Origin: Methanoculleus sp. | GTDB taxonomy: Archaea; Halobacteriota; Methanomicrobia; Methanomicrobiales; Methanoculleaceae | Direction: 5' to 3' | DNA: 34,812 nucleotides | Assembly: GCA_030156625.1 (NCBI GenBank) | Contig: JASGMC010000012.1 | Span: 1-34,812, forward strand | Shown: piece after piece, positions 16,340 to 24,329 of the stretch | Layout of the letters: every line of letters begins with the position of its first letter | How positions within the stretch are numbered: position 1 is the first letter of the stretch | Made by a program: the position numbers and the translations under genes | Notes under the pieces: generated by a model | Databases searched by the model: none | Told to the model about the DNA's origin: nothing | The model's input: the letters and a program-made list of their open reading frames with translations, nothing else

Positions 16340-16969
16340 TTATGAGATATCGCGCATCGTCGTCTGGTAGAGATTCGTCACCGTCTTCCAGCTCCGGCGG
16401 GCGCAGGGCGGCGGGTTCCCGTAGTCCCGGATGTAGCCCCGGAGGAACTCGATGGTTGTCGGGTCGGAGGGGTAACCGCTCCCGATCTTCCCATACTGCT
16501 GCTCGAGCTCCCTGATAGCCCGATCCCGGGTGACCTTCGCGACGACGCTCGCCGCGCCGACGATCTTGTGCCGGGCGTCCGCCCGGTGCTCGGCGACGAT
16601 CTCGCAGGGGAAGTCGAGGTGGGCCGCGACCGTCCGACCGTAGCGCTCCGCGTTCACGTCGCAGGCGTCCAGGTAGGCCGACTCCGGTCTGAGCCCCGTG
16701 AGCGCCTCGGCGTGGAGTTCGGCCACGCACGCGTTCATGCTCATCCTGCTCCGGGCATCGTCGATCCCGGCGGCATCGATGGTGACGATCGCTATCGAGA
16801 AGTCGCGCAAAAGGATCTCGTAGAGTTCCTCGCGCTGCTTCGGCCGGAGGACCTTCGAGTCCCGGATGGGGAGGGCCGCAAGGTCCCCGGTCGCCCGGCA
16901 CCCGACTGCGGCGACCACCATCGGACCGATCACCGAGCCTTTCCCCGCTTCGTCCACCCCGCAGATCAC
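16340..16969 (-). CDS. rnhB: Ribonuclease HII
   Basis: Removes RNA from RNA-DNA hybrids, including single ribonucleotides and primers. The 209 residues starting at GTG 16967-16969 begin MICGVDEAGKGSVIGPM, the standard RNase HII start with catalytic Asp6-Glu7. YLDACDVN (Asp101) and SVVAKVTRDRAI supply the remaining acidic residues. AGAGGAT lies just before this GTG. A longer frame starting at TTG 16999 adds 10 residues not expected in the family and would leave almost no room for the divergent trkA-type gene. Length is normal for archaeal RNase HII. Confidence 0.92.
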   Translation of the reverse strand: MICGVDEAGKGSVIGPMVVAAVGCRATGDLAALPIRDSKVLRPKQREELYEILLRDFSIAIVTIDAAGIDDARSRMSMNACVAELHAEALTGLRPESAYLDACDVNAERYGRTVAAHLDFPCEIVAEHRADARHKIVGAASVVAKVTRDRAIRELEQQYGKIGSGYPSDPTTIEFLRGYIRDYGNPPPCARRSWKTVTNLYQTTMRDIS

Positions 16970-17022
16970 ATCCTCTGGTTTATTCGCAAGGTATTTCAAT
17001 GCAGACGATTGAAACCAGATGG

Positions 17023-17688
17023 ATGTACACGATCATCGTCGGCCTGGGCGGAATCGGCCGGAACCTGACTGCGATCGCCGTGAACGCCGGCGACTCCGTG
17101 GTGGTGATCGACCAGGACGAGGAACGTGCGAGCGATATCCTGGAGCACTACGACGTTCTCGCCATCACCGGGAACGCGACCGACAAGTCGGTGCTGCAGG
17201 ACGCAGGGATCGACCGGGCCGACGCCCTGGTCGCAACCACGAGCGACGACGCCGTGAACCTGATGACCTGCTGGCTTGCGAAACGCTACAACGTCGGCAA
17301 CGTCGTCTCGATCGTCAACCAGAAAGAGCATTCCGACCTCTTCAACGAGGTAGGGGTGAGGATCAGCGAGAACCCCGACGAGCTGGTGGCGACCCGTCTT
17401 TACTACTGGGCAAAAAGCCCGAACCTCCAGCAGGTCGCCTCGATCCCCGGCGGCACCATCTTCGAGATCGTCGCCGACGAGGGCGCGCCCATCGTCGATC
17501 ACGAGATCCGGGATCTCGAGGTCCGGAACTTCGTCTTCATCGCCATCCGGCGTGCCGGGGGCGATCTCATCATCCCGAGCGGCACCGTCCGTATCCGGCC
17601 CGGCGACGTCATCACGGTCTTTACAAAAAAGGAAGCGGAAGCGGAGACGCTAAAGACACTCAACAAACAGCTGATACGGTCAGGCTAG
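17023..17688 (+). CDS. trkA: TrkA-type potassium transport regulator (RCK N and C domains)
   Basis: 221 residues. The N-terminal Rossmann domain has GLGGIG (7-12), an acidic VVVIDQD at the end of the second strand, and '[26 protein letters not shown]', all typical of RCK/KTN nucleotide-binding domains. A TrkA-C domain follows (about 137-215, ending '[20 protein letters not shown]'). TrkA proteins gate TrkH/Ktr potassium channels in response to NAD(H) or ATP/ADP. No channel subunit gene is adjacent, so the partner is encoded elsewhere. An in-frame ATG at 16999 would add 8 residues, but family alignment favours 17023. It converges on the reductase gene with a 9-base overlap. Confidence 0.88.
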   Translation: MYTIIVGLGGIGRNLTAIAVNAGDSVVVIDQDEERASDILEHYDVLAITGNATDKSVLQDAGIDRADALVATTSDDAVNLMTCWLAKRYNVGNVVSIVNQKEHSDLFNEVGVRISENPDELVATRLYYWAKSPNLQQVASIPGGTIFEIVADEGAPIVDHEIRDLEVRNFVFIAIRRAGGDLIIPSGTVRIRPGDVITVFTKKEAEAETLKTLNKQLIRSG

Positions 17689-18876
17689 AGTGTCTTTGAG
17701 CGCTTTCAGCTCGAGAAGCATCTTCGGGTTGCGCTTGATCAGTTCCCTGATGAGCGCCGCGACCGAGAACTCACTGAAACTGATGCTTGCAATCGAGTCC
17801 GCGAGGGTGTTGAGTTTCGTATCGTCGAGGGTGATGAAGTACTCTTTGACCTTGTAGTTCCGCTCGATCGTCATGCCCATTCTGGATGCACGCCACTCCG
17901 TGTCGTAGGGCATCAGGGCCTCCTTTGAGCAGTTGCCCGCCTCGATGCATTTTGAGGCCACCTCGCCGGCGAGCCTTCCGGTATACATGGCGTTCCCTAT
18001 CCCGCCGCCGGTGATGGGGTCGACGACCCTCGCCGCGTCGCCGGCGACGAGAAGGCCGTCGCCGACCGTGCAGGCGAGCGGCCGGCAGACCGGGACACCG
18101 CCCGCGATCGCCTCGATCGTCTTTCCATCGGGGAAGCTCTTTGCGACAAACCGGTCCAGGTAGTCCTTCGCCCGGGACCCGTCGCGGCTCTTCCTGCCCG
18201 TGATGCCGATCCCGACGTTTGCCGTCCGGTCGCCCTTGGGGAAGACCCAGAGGTAGCCTTCGGGTGCGATCTCGTTGCCCAGGTAGAAGTCCGTCGAGCC
18301 TGCGTCGATATCGATGTCGGTCATCAGGTACTGTGCGCAGCTCATCATCTCCCGGAGGGGGACGGTGGTGTCGAGCCCGGCCCGGCGGGCGAACTGCGCC
18401 TCCGTGCCGTCGGCGGCGATGACCACCTCGGCACGGATATCGGCCGGTGTCCCGGCCGAAAGCACCTTCGCGCCCCGGACCGCCCCGTTCTCCATGATCG
18501 GTGCGGTCGCCCGGGTCTTGACGATCACGTCCGCCCCGGCCTCGGCCGCCTGCCAGACGAGTTCCCGGTCAAAGACCTTCCGGTCGAGGACGTAGCCGAC
18601 CTCGCTTCCGGCCCTGTCCTGGTCGAGCCTGATGGCGGTGCCGTTCGGGGCGATGATCCGGGCACTCTCGATATCGGCGGATATCCAGCGGGGGTCGGGC
18701 TTGATATATTCCTTCAGGAGTTCTTTGCCGATCCCCTCCGCACACCGGACGGGCGTGCCGATGGCGGGACGCTTCTCGATGAGACAGACCGAGTTTCCGG
18801 CTTTTGCCGCCGTCTTCGCGGCAAGGGCGCCGGCGGGGCCGCCCCCGATGACGAGAATATCGTAGTTATTCTTCAT
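17680..18876 (-). CDS. Geranylgeranyl reductase (digeranylgeranylglycerophospholipid reductase family)
   Basis: A 398-residue FAD protein. The start is [20 protein letters not shown], with GGGPAG at 11-16. '[13 protein letters not shown]' is the substrate-loop phrase common to archaeal geranylgeranyl reductases, '[17 protein letters not shown]' is a family core motif, and '[26 protein letters not shown]' (in parts) is the second FAD motif. It hydrogenates the isoprenoid chains of archaeal membrane lipids to saturated archaeol. ATG 18874-18876 has GGAGGT just upstream, inside the end of the ferredoxin gene, and the reading frames overlap by 11 bases. The adjacent ferredoxin is the likely electron donor: such a pair is known to work together in Methanosarcina acetivorans. 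Confidence 0.92.
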   Translation of the reverse strand: MKNNYDILVIGGGPAGALAAKTAAKAGNSVCLIEKRPAIGTPVRCAEGIGKELLKEYIKPDPRWISADIESARIIAPNGTAIRLDQDRAGSEVGYVLDRKVFDRELVWQAAEAGADVIVKTRATAPIMENGAVRGAKVLSAGTPADIRAEVVIAADGTEAQFARRAGLDTTVPLREMMSCAQYLMTDIDIDAGSTDFYLGNEIAPEGYLWVFPKGDRTANVGIGITGRKSRDGSRAKDYLDRFVAKSFPDGKTIEAIAGGVPVCRPLACTVGDGLLVAGDAARVVDPITGGGIGNAMYTGRLAGEVASKCIEAGNCSKEALMPYDTEWRASRMGMTIERNYKVKEYFITLDDTKLNTLADSIASISFSEFSVAALIRELIKRNPKMLLELKALKDTLA

Positions 18877-19051
18877 GGACGACCTCCAGTGCTCCGAGCG
18901 GGCACGCCCGCGCGCAGATCCCACAGGCGATGCACTCCCGCTCAAGGCTGAGGTAGGCGTCGATCAGTTCGAGCGCGTCCTCGGGACAGACTGCAACGCA
19001 GGTGCCGCAATATCCACACTTGTCTCGGTTTATCCTGAGCATTGTACTCAT
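18866..19051 (-). CDS. 2[4Fe-4S] ferredoxin, probable electron donor to geranylgeranyl reductase
   Basis: 61 residues with two CxxCxxCxxxC clusters: Cys12, 15, 18, 22 and Cys40, 43, 46, 50, the last of each group followed by Pro. The sequence begins [15 protein letters not shown]. The ATG at 19049-19051 lies about 25 bases after a CATAAAG promoter element and has no ribosome site, fitting a leaderless message. A longer in-frame extension to 19204 has no family support. It overlaps the reductase gene by 11 bases and is presumably translated with it. Confidence 0.92.
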   Translation of the reverse strand: MSTMLRINRDKCGYCGTCVAVCPEDALELIDAYLSLERECIACGICARACPLGALEVVHEE

Positions 19052-19074
19052 AATGTCGCCGTCGTCACAAAAAC

Positions 19075-19081
19075 CTTTATG
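19075..19081 (-). promoter_or_regulatory. TATA-like box of the ferredoxin-reductase operon
   Basis: CATAAAG on the minus strand, 24-30 bases upstream of the ferredoxin ATG at 19051, as expected for a leaderless archaeal transcript. Confidence 0.45.
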
Positions 19082-19147
19082 CTCCTCGCGCGAGTTGCTG
19101 CACCGGAATCTCCGCCCGGACGCGTGACTGGCGGCCCGCCGTCCCGT

Positions 19148-19167
19148 GCCGCCCCGGCCCGGGCGGC
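19148..19167. repeat. GC-rich inverted repeat between the ferredoxin and cbiT promoters
   Basis: GCCGCCC (19148-19154) and GGGCGGC (19161-19167) are exact reverse complements with a 6-base spacer. It sits mid-way in the divergent region, about 80 bases upstream of cbiT. It may be a regulator site or an insulator. There is no sequence sign of a cobalamin riboswitch. Confidence 0.35.
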
Positions 19168-19204
19168 GAGACGATTCACTGCGCCATTTAATAGGAGTTA
19201 GCAC

Positions 19205-19212
19205 AAATTTAT
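19205..19212 (+). promoter_or_regulatory. TATA-like box of the cbi operon
   Basis: AAATTTAT lies about 20-26 bases ahead of cbiT ATG 19231, where there is no strong ribosome site. This suggests a leaderless start for the whole cbi operon. Confidence 0.4.
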
Positions 19213-19230
19213 CTGGTTAATGGGGATGCT

Positions 19231-19761
19231 ATGGGACTGAAGGGTGGACCCACGCAGGACGAAGTCATGGCCGTCTCGCTCGCGAAACTCGGCATCCGCC
19301 CTGGCGACCGGGTGGCCGATGTCGGGTGCGGGACCGGGAAGGTTGCCGTCGCCATATCGAAGACGGCTGAGCGGGTCTACGCGATCGACCGGCGATCGGA
19401 GGCGATCGCCTGTGCCCGGGCCGAGGCAGCTCGCGCCGGCGCTGAAAACGTCGAATTCTTCGAGGGCGACGCGGTGGAGTTCCTCCCGGATCTGGGGGCG
19501 CTCGACGCCGCCTTTGTCGGGGGGTCCGGCCGCCTGCCGGAGGTCCTCGACCTCCTCGCCGATCGGGTGCGGGGGAGGATTGTCGTGAACGCGGTTATGA
19601 TCGGGACGCTTCAATCGGCGATAGCGAGCATGCAGCGCCTCGGGATCTTCGAGGAGGCCGTTCACCTTCAGGTCTCCCGGTCTGCCGGGATCGCCGGCGG
19701 GGTGATGTTCAAACCCATAAACCCCGTCTACATCGTCGTCGGGGGTGCCGGATGCTCGTAG
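19231..19761 (+). CDS. cbiT: Cobalt-precorrin-6B C15-methyltransferase (decarboxylating), CbiT
   Basis: Methylates C15 of the corrin ring and removes the carboxyl group of the C12 acetate side chain. 176 residues. The opening 'GGPTQDEVMAVSLAKLGI' is the CbiT signature. The SAM-binding loop DVGCGTGK is at 30-37, followed by AIDRRSEAI at the acidic SAM ribose position, and 'DAAFVGGSGRLPEVL' is the family's central motif. In many bacteria CbiT is fused to CbiE as CobL. Here it is a separate gene at the front of the operon, with cbiE at the far end. It overlaps cbiL by 10 bases. Confidence 0.92.
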   Translation: MGLKGGPTQDEVMAVSLAKLGIRPGDRVADVGCGTGKVAVAISKTAERVYAIDRRSEAIACARAEAARAGAENVEFFEGDAVEFLPDLGALDAAFVGGSGRLPEVLDLLADRVRGRIVVNAVMIGTLQSAIASMQRLGIFEEAVHLQVSRSAGIAGGVMFKPINPVYIVVGGAGCS

Positions 19762-20369
19762 GGGTGGGGCTCGGGCCCGGCGACCCGGAACTCCTGACCC
19801 TGCGGGCGGTCAGGCTCCTTTCCGAAGCTGCGGCGGTCTTTGTCCCCGGAAACCTCGCCTACGACCTGGTGCGGCCGTACCGGCCCGATGCCGCCGTCCT
19901 CAACTTCCCGATGACGAACGACGAGGCCTACATCAGAACGTGCCTGGAAGAGAACGCCGACCTGATTGCACCGCACGCAATGGACGGCCTTGCGGTATTC
20001 GGGATCATCGGGGACCCCAACTTCTACTCGACCTTCTCCCGGCTCTGCGAGGTGATCGCCGCCCGCTACCCGGAAGTCGCGTTTGCGACCGAGCCCGGGA
20101 TCAGCTCCATCACCGCGTTCGCCTCGGTGGCGAACGTCCCGGTGGCCGGGGGTTTCCTCGTCTCGGACGGGAACGGGCCGGAGTCCCGGATCTTCATGAA
20201 GGTCCGGCGGCCTGCCGCGCTCGCGGCCTCCCTCTCGGAGGAGGGCTACTCGGAGTTCGTCCTCGTGGAGCGGATGTTCCTTCCCGAACAGCGGGTCTAC
20301 CGGGGGGACGACCTTCCCGAGAAGAGCGACTATTTCTCGATTCTCTTTGCGAGGCGGCCGCATGCATAA
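19752..20369 (+). CDS. cbiL: Cobalt-precorrin-2 C20-methyltransferase, CbiL
   Basis: 205 residues of the tetrapyrrole methylase (class III SAM methyltransferase) fold. It starts MLVGVGLGPGDPELLTLRAV with the glycine-rich P1 loop, then 'GIIGDPNFYSTFSRLCEVI', the region that distinguishes CbiL/CobI from the other ring methylases, and 'EPGISSITAFASVANVPVA'. It transfers the third methyl group of the pathway, to C20, which is later lost during ring contraction. Somewhat short compared with the about 230 residues of bacterial enzymes but complete in motifs. It overlaps cbiT and cbiF. Confidence 0.9.
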   Translation: MLVGVGLGPGDPELLTLRAVRLLSEAAAVFVPGNLAYDLVRPYRPDAAVLNFPMTNDEAYIRTCLEENADLIAPHAMDGLAVFGIIGDPNFYSTFSRLCEVIAARYPEVAFATEPGISSITAFASVANVPVAGGFLVSDGNGPESRIFMKVRRPAALAASLSEEGYSEFVLVERMFLPEQRVYRGDDLPEKSDYFSILFARRPHA

Positions 20370-21078
20370 GTTCTACATCGTGGGTGCAGGGCCCGGGGCG
20401 CCCGACCTCATCACCGTCCGGGGGATGGACCTCCTCCGGCGGGCGGACGTCCTCATCTACGCGGGCTCGCTCGTGAACCCGGCGCTTGTTGCGGAGTCCG
20501 GCGCGGGCGTGAGACTCGACAGCTGGGGGATGGCGCTTCCGGAGATCGTCGCCGCCATCGAAGAGCACGTCCGGGCGGGGAGACTCGTCGTCCGGCTCCA
20601 CTCCGGCGATCCGGCCCTCTACGGGGCGATCGTCGAGCAGATGGCGGAACTTGACCGGCGCGGGATCGAGGCCGAGATCGTCCCGGGGGTATCTTCGCTC
20701 TTTGCAGCCGCTGCGGCCCTCAAGACCCAGTTCACCCTCCGCGACGTCTCCGAGAGCCTGATCGTCACCCGCCCGGCGGGAGCGACGCTTGAATCGGACC
20801 TGATCCCCGAGTTCTCCCGGCTCGGGCAGACGATGGTGGTCTTCCTCGGCACCGAGCGGATGGAGGAGATCCTTGCCCGGGTGGAGTGCCCGCCAGAGAC
20901 CCCGGCGGCGGTCGTCTACCACGCATCCTGGCCCGACCAGAAGATCGTCTTAGGGACGGTGGCCGACATCGCACAAAAGACCCGGGCTGCCGGGATCGAG
21001 CGGACGGCGCTGATCGTCATCGGAAAGGCGGTCGAGGGGGCAACGTCCGGGTTCGGGAGGTCGGTCCTCTACTCATGA
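20362..21078 (+). CDS. cbiF: Cobalt-precorrin-4 C11-methyltransferase, CbiF
   Basis: 238 residues from ATG 20362. Family motifs: 'FYIVGAGPGAPDLITVRG', 'ADVLIYAGSLVNPALV', 'LHSGDPALYGAIVEQM', 'EIVPGVSSLFAAAAAL' and 'FLGTERMEEIL'. It methylates C11 of cobalt-precorrin-4 after ring contraction. The ATG lies 8 bases inside the end of cbiL, and its stop overlaps cbiG as ATGA. A short in-frame extension upstream to 20347 is possible but lies in cbiL and has no family support. Confidence 0.93.
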   Translation: MHKFYIVGAGPGAPDLITVRGMDLLRRADVLIYAGSLVNPALVAESGAGVRLDSWGMALPEIVAAIEEHVRAGRLVVRLHSGDPALYGAIVEQMAELDRRGIEAEIVPGVSSLFAAAAALKTQFTLRDVSESLIVTRPAGATLESDLIPEFSRLGQTMVVFLGTERMEEILARVECPPETPAAVVYHASWPDQKIVLGTVADIAQKTRAAGIERTALIVIGKAVEGATSGFGRSVLYS

Positions 21079-21947
21079 CCGGGACCGTCGTGATCGCGCT
21101 CGAGCGGTTCCTCCCCGACGCCCGCCGGATAGCGGACGCCGTCGGCGCCGACGTCGTTCCTTTCGGCCCGGATGCCTTCCGGGCGGCGTTTAGCCGCTAC
21201 AGCCGGATCGTCGCCCTGATGTCGGCCGGGGTCGCCGTCCGGGGGATAGCCCCGCTTCTCGCCGACAAGTGGCGCGACCCGGCGGTGGTGGTTGTCGGCC
21301 CGGATCTCCGCTACGCCGTCCCGGTCGTCGGCGGGCACCACGGCGCAAACGACCTTGCCCGGGAACTCGCCGCTCTCGGAGTCACACCGGTGATCACGAC
21401 CGCGACCGAGACCCGGGGGCGGGAGTCGGTCGAGGGGATAGCCGCACGCACGGGATGCGAGGTCGTGAACCGCGACTCCACCCGGGCGGTGAACGCCGCC
21501 GTGCTGGACGCCGACGTGCCCCTCTACGCCGTCACCGGCCCCGGGATCGTCGTCGCGGGGCCGGGTGTCTCCCTCCTCGTCCGGAAGGGTGAGTACGTCG
21601 TCGGCGTCGGGTGCCGGAAGGGTACTCCGGCCGCCGATGTGGAAGAAGCCATCCGGCAGGCGCTGGCGCGAGCCGGGATTGCGCCCGACGAGGCCCTCGT
21701 CTACGCGACGACCGCACAGAAGCGCGGAGAGGCGGGGCTCGCTTCCGCCGTCGCGGGCCTCGGCGGCAACCTCGTATTCTTAGACGACGAAACATTGAAC
21801 GCACAGGAGACCCCGTCGCCCTCGCGGGCCTCCCTGATCGGGCTTGCCGGGGTCGCGGAACCTTCGGCTCTCGCGGTCTCGAAGCGAAAAGAACTGGTTC
21901 TTGCCAAGCAGACATATGGGAGTGTTACCGTTGCAATCGCACGATAG
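21075..21947 (+). CDS. cbiG: Cobalt-precorrin-5A hydrolase, CbiG
   Basis: Opens the ring-A lactone of cobalt-precorrin-5A, releasing acetaldehyde (the C20 fragment). 290 residues in three parts: an N-terminal domain with 'IVALMSAGVAVRGIAPLLADKW' (in parts) and 'VPVVGGHHGANDLAREL', a middle linker domain, and the C-terminal CbiG domain beginning 'VVGVGCRKGTPAADVEEAI' with 'LASAVAGLGGNLVFLDDETL' following. All three are complete. Start ATG overlaps the cbiF stop by four bases, and the end overlaps cbiH by 32 bases, which suggests tight co-translation. Confidence 0.92.
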   Translation: MTGTVVIALERFLPDARRIADAVGADVVPFGPDAFRAAFSRYSRIVALMSAGVAVRGIAPLLADKWRDPAVVVVGPDLRYAVPVVGGHHGANDLARELAALGVTPVITTATETRGRESVEGIAARTGCEVVNRDSTRAVNAAVLDADVPLYAVTGPGIVVAGPGVSLLVRKGEYVVGVGCRKGTPAADVEEAIRQALARAGIAPDEALVYATTAQKRGEAGLASAVAGLGGNLVFLDDETLNAQETPSPSRASLIGLAGVAEPSALAVSKRKELVLAKQTYGSVTVAIAR

Positions 21948-22710
21948 CGGAGGAAGACTGTACATCGTCGGCACCGGTCCCGGCGACCTGCTGCATATGA
22001 CGCCCCGGGCCCTAAAAGCCCTCGGCGAAGCCGACTGCGTCATCGGCAACGGGTTCTACCTCGACCTGGTGATGCCGATGCTCGCCGGAAAAGAGGTCGT
22101 CCGGAGCAGCATGGGCAAAGAGGTCGACCGGGCTTCACGCGCGCTCGCCCTTGCACAGGATCGCATCGTCGCGATGGTGAGCGGCGGCGACGCCGGGGTC
22201 TACGGGATGGCGAGCATCGTCCTCGAGGTGGCTGAACGGTCGGGCGCGAAGGTCGCGGTCGAGGTCGTCCCCGGGATCACGGCCGCGGTCTCGGCGGCGG
22301 CACGGCTCGGCTCGCCGCTCTCGGGCGACTACGTCACGATGAGCCTCTCGGATCTCCTGACGCCCTGGGAGGAGATCGAGCGGAGGCTCGACCTCGCGTT
22401 CCGGATGCGGGTGCCGGTCGTCCTCTACAACCCCCGGTCCCGGGGACGGCCGCACAACCTTGATGCGGCGGTCGCTATCGCCCGCCGCCACCTCCCGGAC
22501 ACGACGCCGGTCGGGGTGATCAAAAACGCCTACCGGAAGGGGGAGGAGCGGTTGATCACGACGCTCGGAGAGTTTATAGACCACTTCGCCTTCGTGGACA
22601 TGCACTCGATCGTCTTTGTCGGCGGAGAAGAGACCAGGATCTGGAGGGATGAGACTGATGCGAGAGGAATCATCACGCCCCGGGGATACCACCGGAAATA
22701 CGTATACTGA
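21916..22710 (+). CDS. cbiH: Cobalt-precorrin-3B C17-methyltransferase, CbiH
   Basis: 264 residues. This is the ring-contracting methyltransferase: it methylates C17 and joins C1 to C19. Motifs: 'GRLYIVGTGPGDLLHMTPRA', 'VIGNGFYLDLVMPML', 'MVSGGDAGVYGMASIVLEV', 'VVPGITAAVSAAARLGSPL', and the CbiH-specific 'YVTMSLSDLLTPWEEIERR' and 'VVLYNPRSRGRPHNL'. It begins at ATG 21916, inside cbiG. The 14 residues before the conserved GRLYIVG are variable. No fused iron-sulfur domain is seen, unlike some long bacterial CbiH60 forms. It overlaps cbiC by about 53 bases. Confidence 0.93.
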   Translation: MGVLPLQSHDSGGRLYIVGTGPGDLLHMTPRALKALGEADCVIGNGFYLDLVMPMLAGKEVVRSSMGKEVDRASRALALAQDRIVAMVSGGDAGVYGMASIVLEVAERSGAKVAVEVVPGITAAVSAAARLGSPLSGDYVTMSLSDLLTPWEEIERRLDLAFRMRVPVVLYNPRSRGRPHNLDAAVAIARRHLPDTTPVGVIKNAYRKGEERLITTLGEFIDHFAFVDMHSIVFVGGEETRIWRDETDARGIITPRGYHRKYVY

Positions 22711-23338
22711 TCTTGCGGCGGTCACGCCGGAGGCCTACGCGATAGCGAGCACGAGCCGGAACCTGGCCCGGGAGCGGGTGGGAAACGCCACTCCCGAGGA
22801 CCGGATCCGGCAGCGGTGCTCGGTCGCGGTCGGCGACTTCGCGATGGCCGATCTGATGCGCTTTTACGGCGACCCGGTCGAAGCCGGGGTCTCCGCACTG
22901 GAGCGGCGGGCGCCGATCGTCGTCGATATCCGGATGGTGCAGGCGGGCGTCCTGAAGCGCGGGCATACAAGCGAGGTCGTCTGTGTACTCGACTTTGGCG
23001 AGGATATCGCCCGCGAGCGCGGGATCACCCGGACGTCCGCGGGGTTCCTCGCCCTGCGCGACCGGCTGGAGGGCGCGATCGTGGTCATCGGGAACGCCCC
23101 TTCGGCGCTCCTCGTCGTCTGCGATATGATACGGGAAGGAGTCCGGCCGGCGCTGGTCGTCGGAACCCCGGTGGGGTTCGTGAACGCCGCGGAGTCGAAG
23201 GAGGCGCTCCGTGCCCTCGACGTGCCGTCGGTCTCGAACGCCGGCACCCGGGGAGGGACGCCGGTCGCGGTGGCGGCGATAAACGAGATCATCACGATTC
23301 TTGCCGAGCGTGCAGGCCATGCGGGACCCGGTCACTGA
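22658..23338 (+). CDS. cbiC: Cobalt-precorrin-8 methylmutase, CbiC (catalytic His position is Val)
   Basis: Moves the methyl group from C11 to C12 to give cobyrinate. 226 residues from ATG 22658, which has GGAGGG nine bases upstream. ATG 22649 also fits but touches that ribosome site. Family regions: 'VVDIRMVQAGVLKRGH', 'ITRTSAGFLALRDRLEGAIV', 'VIGNAPSALLVVCDMI' and 'LVVGTPVGFVNAAESKEAL'. In CobH the proton-transferring His43 sits in RMVHACG. The aligned stretch here is RCSVAVG, putting Val56 at that place. His103 in KRGH is a possible substitute. Since the gene sits intact inside the operon, I expect it to work. The change may be general among archaeal CbiC proteins. Confidence 0.88.
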   Translation: MREESSRPGDTTGNTYTDLAAVTPEAYAIASTSRNLARERVGNATPEDRIRQRCSVAVGDFAMADLMRFYGDPVEAGVSALERRAPIVVDIRMVQAGVLKRGHTSEVVCVLDFGEDIARERGITRTSAGFLALRDRLEGAIVVIGNAPSALLVVCDMIREGVRPALVVGTPVGFVNAAESKEALRALDVPSVSNAGTRGGTPVAVAAINEIITILAERAGHAGPGH

Positions 23339-24329
23339 CTTCGAGTACCCCGACGCGTGGGTGGCGGCCTGCCGCTCCACGGACCTCCTCGAAGACGTCC
23401 GGCGGGGTCTCGCGGTCCTGACGGCGTCGGGAACGGTCCTCCGCCGGGGGTTTTCGACCGGGACGACGGCGGCCGCGGCCTGCAAGGCGGCGGTCCTCTC
23501 GCTCGCCCTCGATACCGTGGAGGAGATTGAGGTCACCCTCCCCTGCGGGATTGCGGTCAGGCTCCCGGTGGACGCCTACCGCGGGCGGGCGTCGTGCATG
23601 AAGGACGCCGGGGACTACCCCTCCGACGTGACCGCGGGGCTCGAGTTCGTCGCGACCGCGGTCCCTTCCCTCTCGGGAGGGGTCCAGTTCGTCCCCGGTG
23701 AGGGCATCGGGAGTTTCGGCCGCAATACGCTCCGCCACCTGCAGGGGACGCCGGCGATCAGCGCCCCGGCGCTCGACTGCATACGGCGGTCGATCGACGA
23801 GGCGGTGGAGGAGGCGGATCTATCCGGGACGACGGTCATCCTCACGATCCCCCGGGGTGCGGAGGTGGCGCAGAAGACCCTGAACCCGAAGATCGGGGTG
23901 CAGGGCGGGATATCGGTCCTCGGGACGACCGGGTTCGTGGAGCCCTGGGACGATCACATGACGGAGGGGGTGCTCGACCGGATCGCCCGTGCCGATGCGG
24001 TCGTGCTGACGACCGGGCGGCTCGGCCTGCGCTACTCCCGTCTCCTCTTTCCGGAGCATGAGGCTATCCTGGTCGGGAGCAAACTCGAGGAGGCTCTCCG
24101 GGCGGCCGACGGCGATGCTGTGATCTGCGGGCTCCCCGGCCTGATCCTGAAGTTCATGAACCCGGACGTCCTCGATGGGACCGGGTGTGCGACAGTGGAG
24201 GAACTCTCGGCGACCCCGCTCTGGGAGGCAGTGGCCCGCCGGGAACTTCGCGCGTTCCGGGTCCGCTACCCCCGCGTCCGGGTCGTGATCGTCGATCGCG
24301 ACGGCCGAATCATCGGGGAGTCGCCATGA
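23319..24329 (+). CDS. cbiD: Cobalt-precorrin-5B C1-methyltransferase, CbiD
   Basis: 336 residues from ATG 23319. Methylates C1 of the corrin ring. CbiD is unrelated to the other ring methylases. Signature regions: 'RRGFSTGTTAAAACKAAVL', 'MKDAGDYPSDVTAGLEF', 'VPGEGIGSFGRNTL', 'IPRGAEVAQKTLNPKIGVQG' and 'SVLGTTGFVEPW'. All are present and the length is normal. It overlaps cbiC by 20 bases and cbiE by four (ATGA). In-frame TTG 23301 and GTG 23310 are possible earlier starts. Presence of CbiD and CbiG marks this as the cobalt-early (anaerobic) route. Confidence 0.93.
   Translation: MRDPVTDFEYPDAWVAACRSTDLLEDVRRGLAVLTASGTVLRRGFSTGTTAAAACKAAVLSLALDTVEEIEVTLPCGIAVRLPVDAYRGRASCMKDAGDYPSDVTAGLEFVATAVPSLSGGVQFVPGEGIGSFGRNTLRHLQGTPAISAPALDCIRRSIDEAVEEADLSGTTVILTIPRGAEVAQKTLNPKIGVQGGISVLGTTGFVEPWDDHMTEGVLDRIARADAVVLTTGRLGLRYSRLLFPEHEAILVGSKLEEALRAADGDAVICGLPGLILKFMNPDVLDGTGCATVEELSATPLWEAVARRELRAFRVRYPRVRVVIVDRDGRIIGESP

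Noticed and set aside
16999-17022. Earlier starts for rnhB (TTG 16999) and the TrkA-type gene (ATG 16999)
   Set aside because: They would start back to back on the same bases. Family alignments favour GTG 16969 and ATG 17023, leaving room for promoters.
19052-19230. Cobalamin riboswitch upstream of the cbi operon
   Set aside because: No B12-box-like sequence was recognised, the region is short, and the operon appears leaderless.
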